Shown one piece after another: positions 5,919 to 10,526 of a stretch of DNA of 10,526 nucleotides; within the stretch, counting starts at the first letter, position 1, and each line of letters begins with the position of its first letter. The notes beneath the pieces are model-generated. The model had not been told where the DNA came from. It made no database searches and saw only the letters and a list, made by a program, of their open reading frames with translations. This DNA comes from Oscillospiraceae bacterium (GTDB lineage: Bacteria > Bacillota > Clostridia > Oscillospirales > Ruminococcaceae): positions 1-10,526 of the forward strand of contig WRLS01000067.1 in the NCBI GenBank assembly GCA_009776345.1. The letters run 5' to 3'. A program made the position numbers and the translations under genes.

Positions 5919-7301
5919 ATGCCGAAAGTAAAAACTATGTACGCCTGTTCCGAATGCGGCTACGAAACCCCGCGCTGGTACGGCAAATGCCCTGACTGCG
6001 GCGCGTGGAACAGCTTGAATGAATACATAAAACAGCCGGAGAGGGCCGTGTCCGCGAAGGCGCTGCCATTATCGCCGTCCGGGGACATCTCCTCGTATAT
6101 TACCGCAATATCCCAAGTGGATGAGCGCCGTGAGATACGCCGCGATACCGGTATGCCGGAGCTTAACCGTGTGCTTGGCGGCGGTGCCGTGGACGGTTCG
6201 GCAGTGCTGCTGAGCGGCGACCCCGGCATAGGCAAATCGACCTTGCTTTTGCAGATATGTATGACGCTGTGCGAAAGCTGTAGGGTACTTTACGCGGCGG
6301 GCGAGGAAAGCCCGCGCCAAATAAAGCTGCGGGCCTCCAGGATCGGGCTGGACAGCGATAACCTTTTTATCGCGGATATCACGGACATTGAGAATGTGGT
6401 CCACGCGGTGCGGCATATACAGCCTGATGTTGTCATGGTGGATTCAATACAGTCGATGAACCACGCGTCGGTTTCTTCCTCAAGCGGCAGTGTAACGCAG
6501 GTGCGCGAATGTGCGCAGGTTTTGATCCACCTGGCAAAGGGCAGCGGCATACCTGTCTTTATCGTGGGCCATGTCAATAAAGACGGCGGCATCGCGGGGC
6601 CAAAGGTGCTTGAGCATATGGTGGATGTTGTGCTTACTTTTGAGGGGGAGCGCCATTCCTCCTACCGTATCCTCCGCGCGGTGAAAAACCGCTTCGGCTC
6701 TACCAATGAGATCGGCGTGTTTGAGATGGGCGAAAAGGGCCTTGCCGACGTGGACAACCCGTCGCTGATGCTGCTTTCCGGGCGGCCTTCCGGGGTTTCG
6801 GGTACTTGCGTCGCCTGCGTGATGGAGGGAAGCCGCCCGATTTTGGCAGAAGTCCAGGCGCTGGTGAGCAAAACCTCCTTCGGCACGCCCCGCCGTGTAT
6901 CCACCGGCTTTGATTTCGGGCGCTCGGCGCTGCTTGTCGCGGTGCTTGAGAAGCGGGCGAATTATTTCTTCGGGAATTTAGACGCCTACATAAATATTAT
7001 CGGCGGCCTTCGCCTGGACGAGCCGGGGGCGGACCTCCCTGTTGCGCTGGCGCTGGTTTCCAATCTGCTGGACCATCCCGTGCCGGAGGACCTGGCGGCT
7101 TTCGGGGAGGTTGGGCTTGCGGGGGAGGTCCGCGCCGTGAGCCACGCCCAGCAGCGCATCAACGAGTGCGCGCGTTTGGGCTTTACGCGCATTATTGTCC
7201 CGTCCGCCGGCGCGAAAAACCTAATCGCCCCGCATGGCACATCACTGCTGCCCGTCAGCAGGGTTGCACAGGCTATCGCCAAAATTCAGGGTAAAAGCTA
7301 G
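5919..7301 (+). CDS. radA: DNA repair protein RadA
   Basis: Complete RadA of 460 residues, a RecA-like hexameric helicase that helps branch migration during recombinational repair. In order: an N-terminal four-cysteine zinc finger (C10, C13, C24, C27), Walker A GDPGIGKST (100-108), Walker B VVMVD (171-175), the RadA-specific KNRFG motif (256-260), and a C-terminal Lon-protease-like domain (about 280-455). AAAGGA lies eight bases before ATG. It follows cwlD by 24 bp; in Bacillus radA instead lies with clpC and disA, so the linkage differs here. Its 3' end overlaps the small cysteine-rich gene on the opposite strand by 29 bp. All key motifs are intact. Confidence 0.96.
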   Translation: MPKVKTMYACSECGYETPRWYGKCPDCGAWNSLNEYIKQPERAVSAKALPLSPSGDISSYITAISQVDERREIRRDTGMPELNRVLGGGAVDGSAVLLSGDPGIGKSTLLLQICMTLCESCRVLYAAGEESPRQIKLRASRIGLDSDNLFIADITDIENVVHAVRHIQPDVVMVDSIQSMNHASVSSSSGSVTQVRECAQVLIHLAKGSGIPVFIVGHVNKDGGIAGPKVLEHMVDVVLTFEGERHSSYRILRAVKNRFGSTNEIGVFEMGEKGLADVDNPSLMLLSGRPSGVSGTCVACVMEGSRPILAEVQALVSKTSFGTPRRVSTGFDFGRSALLVAVLEKRANYFFGNLDAYINIIGGLRLDEPGADLPVALALVSNLLDHPVPEDLAAFGEVGLAGEVRAVSHAQQRINECARLGFTRIIVPSAGAKNLIAPHGTSLLPVSRVAQAIAKIQGKS

Positions 7302-7464
7302 GGTCGGGGTTTGTGTACATACCGTGATAGCCGGAACCGGGCACGCCCGCCTCGAAGTAGCCGCATTTTTCGTGCAGTGACTGTGAAAGGCTTGTGACAC
7401 GGTTAAGCGCGCAGTATCCGTCCTGCTGGTGCCTGCACTGTTTATCGCATATTATCATATTCAT
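7273..7464 (-). CDS. Small cysteine-rich protein, possible metal binder
   Basis: A 63-residue protein with the cysteine pattern C6-x3-C10-x7-C18-x15-C34, in the order ICDKQC, HQQDGYC, KCGYFE. It resembles short clostridial proteins with a C-H-DG-C-CxYF pattern, often labelled 'hydroxymyristoyl-ACP dehydratase' in databases; that label is not supported by length or motifs. Four cysteines suggest zinc or another metal, but this is inference. The tail after residue 38 (rich in Gly, Pro, Tyr) is less typical. ATG at 7464 is chosen; another ATG lies at 7458 and a TTG at 7470. None has a good ribosome-binding site, which lowers confidence. It converges on radA with a 29-bp overlap, so the two transcripts would be antisense to each other at their ends. 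Confidence 0.6.
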   Translation of the reverse strand: MNMIICDKQCRHQQDGYCALNRVTSLSQSLHEKCGYFEAGVPGSGYHGMYTNPDPSFYPEFWR

Positions 7465-7477
7465 AGCCAAAAATCAG

Positions 7478-7520
7478 AGCGTAGCCGTGTAGAGGCTGCG
7501 CTTTTCTCCTTTTATTTTTT
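7478..7520 (+). terminator. Possible radA terminator
   Basis: A 9-bp stem with one G-U pair (7478-7486 with 7494-7502, loop of 7) is followed on the plus strand by a T-rich tract, ctccttttatttttttaat. It lies about 180 bp after the radA stop, beyond the small cysteine-rich gene, so the cwlD-radA message would run antisense through all of that gene. Confidence 0.45.
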
Positions 7521-7591
7521 TAATTTCGCGGTTGGCGTATACTCTGTACCTACGATATGCCCGTTTCTCGTTTTTGTTTTGCACAGCCCAC

Positions 7592-7762
7592 CCGCTCAAG
7601 CCGCGGGGGCTTTTCTTTTGCTTGTGCAAAAGAAACAAAACACACCGGGGGACACCCCCGGCCCCCGCTCCGACAAATCGCATAGCTTCGTACCCTTCAT
7701 CGCGCACGTCATATGCATAGTTCTATAATCCGCCCAATCGCTCAGCCGAGCCGGGCTCCAGG
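7592..7762 (-). repeat. Dispersed structured repeat, copy 2 (inverted)
   Basis: This is the inverted counterpart of 1-167 and ends with ccgggctccagg at 7751-7762. On its minus strand it holds, in order, the conserved 92-base block, a GC palindrome (ggggtgtcccc), a 10-bp stem-loop (7612-7621 with 7626-7635, loop of 4) and ccgcggcttgagcgg. The stem sequence differs from copy 1 on both arms but still pairs. After that motif it diverges from copies 1 and 3. A 77-codon frame reads through it and is rejected as a gene. Confidence 0.8.
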
Positions 7763-8094
7763 GCTAGAACGCGAAAAAAGGAATTAGGAATAAAAGATAT
7801 CAAAGACTTTTTCCGCTGTTATTACGTGCGCGGGCGCTTCCGGGCGTCGCTCCCTACTCTTGCCCGTTCTTGCTTGCCTTTGTAGATTTGTGTCCATCAA
7901 AGCTACAGTGCTAACTGAAGGTTTGCAAGCGGGGAAAAATTCGTTTTCTCTTTTTCTTTATATCTTTTTCCCCGCGCCCAGCATTTGAGCCTCGCAAGGC
8001 GAAAGCGGAAGGCAGATGTATTTTATTGATTGCTCTTTACTTGCCGTACTGGCAAGTGTGGCTTCTACAGCCTCTGCGGGGGGTCGCGGGGGTT
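7763..8094. other. Gene-free spacer with inverted repeats
   Basis: I find no convincing gene, tRNA or rRNA here. Visible structures are an 11-bp perfect inverted repeat (7929-7939, gcggggaaaaa, with 7965-7975; 25-base pyrimidine-rich loop) and a 7-bp hairpin (8039-8045 with 8051-8057). The loop and its surroundings are strongly T/C-biased on the plus strand. Confidence 0.5.
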
Positions 8095-8184
8095 CTTAGG
8101 GGGCGAGCGGGGGCAGCGGCCCCCAGCCCCCTAAGCCGCGTTTTTCTTTGTTACTTTCTTTTTGGCGGCGCAAAAAGAAAGTAA
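8095..8184 (+). repeat. Paired hairpins resembling the dispersed repeat
   Basis: A GC-rich hairpin (8095-8104 with 8126-8135, inner stem 8109-8114 with 8119-8124) is followed by a perfect 14-bp A/T-rich stem (8151-8164 with 8171-8184, loop gcggcg). The order, GC hairpin, then a gcgttt-like joint, then an A/T-rich stem, is that of copies 1-3, but the sequence is only loosely related. It lies downstream of the ABC-F gene and could help end its transcript, though no T-run follows. Confidence 0.55.
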
Positions 8185-8247
8185 ATAATCGCGTGCGGAG
8201 CGCGCTGCTCAAACCACGAAACTTGCATTGATTTCCGGATTCATAAA

Positions 8248-10161
8248 TTACTCCCCGCTAATCTCCGACCACTCACCCAAGGCACTGCCCAACTCCAGCC
8301 GCTTTTCCTCAAGCTGTGTATATTTTTCGCGGAACACTATAAAATCGGATGCTATATCCGGGTCGGCAATTTCGTTTTCCAGCGCCCAAACCGCGGCTTC
8401 AAGTTCTTCAATGCGCTTTTCCAGCGCGCTTATACGGGCGCGCCCGGCGGCTTCCTCGCTGCGCTGTTTTTTTGTCCGCCTGCCCGTGGCCGCGCTTTTT
8501 TTCGGCGCTGATACAGTCACCGGTTTTTCGGCGGAGGCGGCCTCGCGCTCTTTTTGCTCCAGGTAGCTGTTGTAGCCGCCTTTGTAAACTTTTATGCCGC
8601 TGCGCCCCATCTCGGCGATTGCGCCCGGCACTTTTTCCAGCAGGTACCTGTCGTGGGAGATTATCAGCAATGTGCCGGTGTACTCCCCCAGCGCCTTGTC
8701 CAGCGATTCTTTTGATGCAAGGTCCAAGTGGTTGGTAGGCTCGTCCATAATCAGGACATTGCCGCAGGAAAGCGACAGTATCGCCATCTTCACCCGCGCC
8801 CTTTCGCCGCCGCTAAGCTCCCCGACTTTTTTGTAGATATTCTCCCCTGTGATCTGCACATGGCCCAGCTTCGTGCGGATTGTATGCTCATATTCGCGGG
8901 GGAAGCGGTCCCATAATTCACCAAGCGCCGTTTTTGACGCGTCCAGCAGCTCGTCCCCTTGCTCAAAGTAGGAAATTTCCGTGCCGCGCCCCCATTCTAT
9001 ATTTCCGCTGTCGTGCGGCATTTGCCCGATCACAGCGCGGATGAAAGATGTCTTGCCTATGCCGTTTGCGCCGATCAGCGCAATCTTGCTCCCTCTCGGC
9101 ATTTCAAAATCCACGCCTTCAAAGAGGGTTTTCACGCCTTCGCCCTCGGGTACGGACACCGTCAGGCCGCTGACAAGCAGTACATCTTTTACAGGCTCCC
9201 TTTGGTAGCGGAAGCTGAATACGGCGGGCCTTGGCGGGAGTTTTGGTTTTGGCGCGGGTTCCATGCGGTCAAGCGCTTTTTGCCGCGACTTCGCCCGCCC
9301 CGTGGTAGACGCGCGTACAATATTCCGCGCGATAAAATCCTTCATGTCCGCGATTTGCTGCTGCTGAATTTCGTATTCTTTAAGGCGGCGGGTAAAGCGC
9401 TCGTCCCTTAGGCGCACATAATCGCTGTAGCCTCCCGGATACGCCGACAACTGATGGTCAAACACGTCCCAGATATGCCCGCACAGCTTGTCCAAAAAGT
9501 AGCGGTCGTGGGATACAACAAGCAGCGCGCCCCTGTAGGCCTTCAGATATTCCTCAAGCCAGGAAAGCGTCTTGAAATCAAGGTGGTTTGTAGGCTCGTC
9601 CAATATAAGCAGCGCGGGGGATTCAAGGAGCAGCTTGCAGATCGCCAGCCTGGTCTTTTCCCCGCCGCTCAGGACAGAAACCGGCGTTTCGCGCGGGATA
9701 TCCGCGAAGCCCATGCCGCCCAGCACGGACGATATCTTCACATCAATAAGGTAGCCGTCCCCCGCGTCAAACTCCGATTGCAGCATATTGTACTGTTCTG
9801 TAAGCGCGTTTGACGCGGGCGTGCCGGGGGCTTCTCCGGCGATTTTATGCTCCAGCTCACGGAGCTTTTCTTCGGCCTCCAGAAGCGCACGGAAAACCCC
9901 GCGTGTTTCGGAATCGACCGTCCCGCCCTCGGAAAGCCCGCTGTCCTGCCTTAAATAGCCAATCTTTACATCGGGGCCGCGCGCGATAATGCCGCTGTCC
10001 GCTTCAAGTTCGCCGTAAATTATATTTAACAGGGTTGTCTTGCCCGCGCCGTTTATGCCGACCAGCCCGATTTTATCGTTATCCTCAATCCGCGCCGTGA
10101 CCCCCGTGAGGATCAAATTTGCGCCGAAGCTTTTGGAGATATCTTCTAATGTGATGACCAT
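8248..10161 (-). CDS. ABC-F family ATPase (ribosome-associated type)
   Basis: A 637-residue soluble protein with two ABC domains and no membrane segments, as in the ABC-F family that acts on ribosomes. Domain 1 has Walker A GINGAGKT (35-42), LSGGE (164-168) and LLILDEPTNHLD (184-195). The linker (about 240-310) contains STTGRAKSRQKALDRM (285-300), typical of the tRNA-interacting arm. Domain 2 has GANGIGKT (364-371), LSGGE (449-453) and MDEPTNHLD (472-480). Residues about 562-635 form a charged C-terminal coiled coil, as in YdiF/Uup-like members. The catalytic Glu is present in both domains. A housekeeping translation factor is more likely than an antibiotic-resistance protein, but this cannot be settled from sequence. 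The start matches the family N-terminus; the upstream site is weak. Confidence 0.93.
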   Translation of the reverse strand: MVITLEDISKSFGANLILTGVTARIEDNDKIGLVGINGAGKTTLLNIIYGELEADSGIIARGPDVKIGYLRQDSGLSEGGTVDSETRGVFRALLEAEEKLRELEHKIAGEAPGTPASNALTEQYNMLQSEFDAGDGYLIDVKISSVLGGMGFADIPRETPVSVLSGGEKTRLAICKLLLESPALLILDEPTNHLDFKTLSWLEEYLKAYRGALLVVSHDRYFLDKLCGHIWDVFDHQLSAYPGGYSDYVRLRDERFTRRLKEYEIQQQQIADMKDFIARNIVRASTTGRAKSRQKALDRMEPAPKPKLPPRPAVFSFRYQREPVKDVLLVSGLTVSVPEGEGVKTLFEGVDFEMPRGSKIALIGANGIGKTSFIRAVIGQMPHDSGNIEWGRGTEISYFEQGDELLDASKTALGELWDRFPREYEHTIRTKLGHVQITGENIYKKVGELSGGERARVKMAILSLSCGNVLIMDEPTNHLDLASKESLDKALGEYTGTLLIISHDRYLLEKVPGAIAEMGRSGIKVYKGGYNSYLEQKEREAASAEKPVTVSAPKKSAATGRRTKKQRSEEAAGRARISALEKRIEELEAAVWALENEIADPDIASDFIVFREKYTQLEEKRLELGSALGEWSEISGE

Positions 10162-10193
10162 AACGGTCCCGGGTTCACCGCCTTTGCTGGATT

Positions 10194-10199
10194 ACTATA
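10194..10199 (-). promoter_or_regulatory. Possible -10 element of the ABC-F gene
   Basis: The minus strand reads TATAGT, five of six consensus bases, about 35 bp upstream of the ABC-F ATG. No good -35 is visible at 17 bp. The leader would be only about 26 bases, leaving no room for the attenuator leaders found before many resistance ABC-F genes. Confidence 0.3.
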
Positions 10200-10301
10200 C
10201 ATAAAGTGCAGTAAATATCGGTTTTTATTGCATGATTGGCCGCAAGCGCAAAAATATGCAAAAGTGCCGCAGCAAACGTATAAACTGCAAAATGCGCAAG
10301 C

Positions 10302-10416
10302 CCATGTAGGGGCGGGGTTTTCCCGCCCGTCACTCCCTCCGGCGTCTGCGGACGCCACCTCCCTCAGAGAGGGAGGCAAAGTCCCCCTCTTGAGGGGGAT
10401 GTCAACGAAGTTGACA
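10302..10416. repeat. Cluster of five hairpin repeats
   Basis: Five perfect stems lie almost end to end: 10310-10316/10322-10328 (7 bp), 10341-10346/10351-10356 (6 bp), 10358-10365/10369-10376 (8 bp), 10382-10389/10392-10399 (8 bp) and 10401-10406/10410-10415 (6 bp). Order and type mirror the cluster at 201-336 on the other strand. It is upstream of the ABC-F promoter region and has no gene. Confidence 0.65.
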
Positions 10417-10431
10417 GGGGGAGTTTATATC

Positions 10432-10526
10432 ACGATTTCATCTTCGGTTGTTTTTCACCGCTCAAGCCGCGGGGGCTGTTACTTTGCAACGCGGCAAAGT
10501 AACCAAAACGCGCCGGGGAGACCCCG
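10432..10526 (-). repeat. Dispersed structured repeat, copy 3 (cut by window end)
   Basis: The reverse complement matches copy 1. The 41 bases at 10432-10472 differ from 153-193 by one base. Next comes a 10-bp stem-loop (10478-10487 with 10494-10503, loop of 6), then a GC palindrome (cggggagaccccg) at the window edge. The stem again differs from copies 1 and 2 on both arms yet pairs fully. The conserved 92-base block would lie beyond the window. Confidence 0.78.

Noticed and set aside
7474..7707. 77-codon minus-strand frame through repeat copy 2
   Set aside because: It is made of the dispersed repeat and its hairpin; copy 1 has small length changes in the hairpin part that do not suggest a maintained frame.
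8248..10161. ABC-F as an antibiotic-resistance gene with leader attenuation
   Set aside because: The leader appears to be only about 26 bases with no leader peptide, and the linker looks like the housekeeping type; not excluded, but unsupported.
10146..10379. 77-codon minus-strand frame upstream of the ABC-F gene
   Set aside because: It runs through hairpin repeats and overlaps the ABC-F start; no motif or ribosome-binding site.
1..10526. CRISPR array
   Set aside because: The repeats are few, long, kilobases apart and in both orientations; there is no regular short repeat-spacer pattern and no cas gene.

Overview
The window looks like chromosomal DNA from a Gram-positive, spore-forming member of the Clostridia. 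The signs are a CwlD-type cortex amidase, purine-rich Shine-Dalgarno sites (AGGAGG, GGGAGG, AAAGG), a small cysteine protein of a type common in clostridia, and intergenic spaces full of GC-rich hairpin repeats. I cannot name the genus. Both window ends lie in the same dispersed repeat, as is common when a contig breaks at repeats.

Layout. Positions 1-345: two kinds of hairpin repeat and no gene. Positions 367-4778, minus strand: five genes transcribed from right to left, namely a class II aldolase, a sugar phosphate isomerase/epimerase (SPI/E), a ThuA-like protein, a second SPI/E and a Gfo/Idh/MocA dehydrogenase. A strong sigma-A-like promoter (TTGACG, 17 bp, TATAAG) lies at 4912-4940. A long imperfect hairpin at 4813-4904 starts almost at the predicted transcript 5' end. 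Two internal signals, an extended -10 before the first SPI/E and a terminator-like hairpin after it, suggest the genes are not expressed equally. Positions 5069-7301, plus strand: cwlD and radA with 24 bp between them. Positions 7273-7464, minus: a small four-cysteine protein whose 3' end overlaps the radA 3' end. Positions 7471-8247: no gene, but a probable radA terminator, an inverted second copy of the left-end repeat, and further hairpins. Positions 8248-10161, minus: an ABC-F family ATPase. Positions 10302-10526: hairpin repeats and a third, cut-off copy of the dispersed element.

How the genes may work together. The minus-strand operon has the enzyme classes for oxidising, isomerising and cleaving an unusual sugar, cyclitol or glycoside. 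The same classes occur in inositol catabolism (IolG, IolE/IolI, IolJ) and in 3-keto-glycoside pathways (YcjS/YcjR, DgpA/DgpC). Kinase, hydrolase, transporter and regulator genes are absent from the window, and the exact combination with a ThuA-like protein matches no pathway I can name. This operon and its structured leader are the best candidates for something undescribed. The first SPI/E also has Ala at the position where the fourth metal-binding Glu is expected.

The repeats are the second notable feature. Three copies keep an A/T-rich stem-loop while the stem sequence changes on both sides, which suggests the structure itself is selected.
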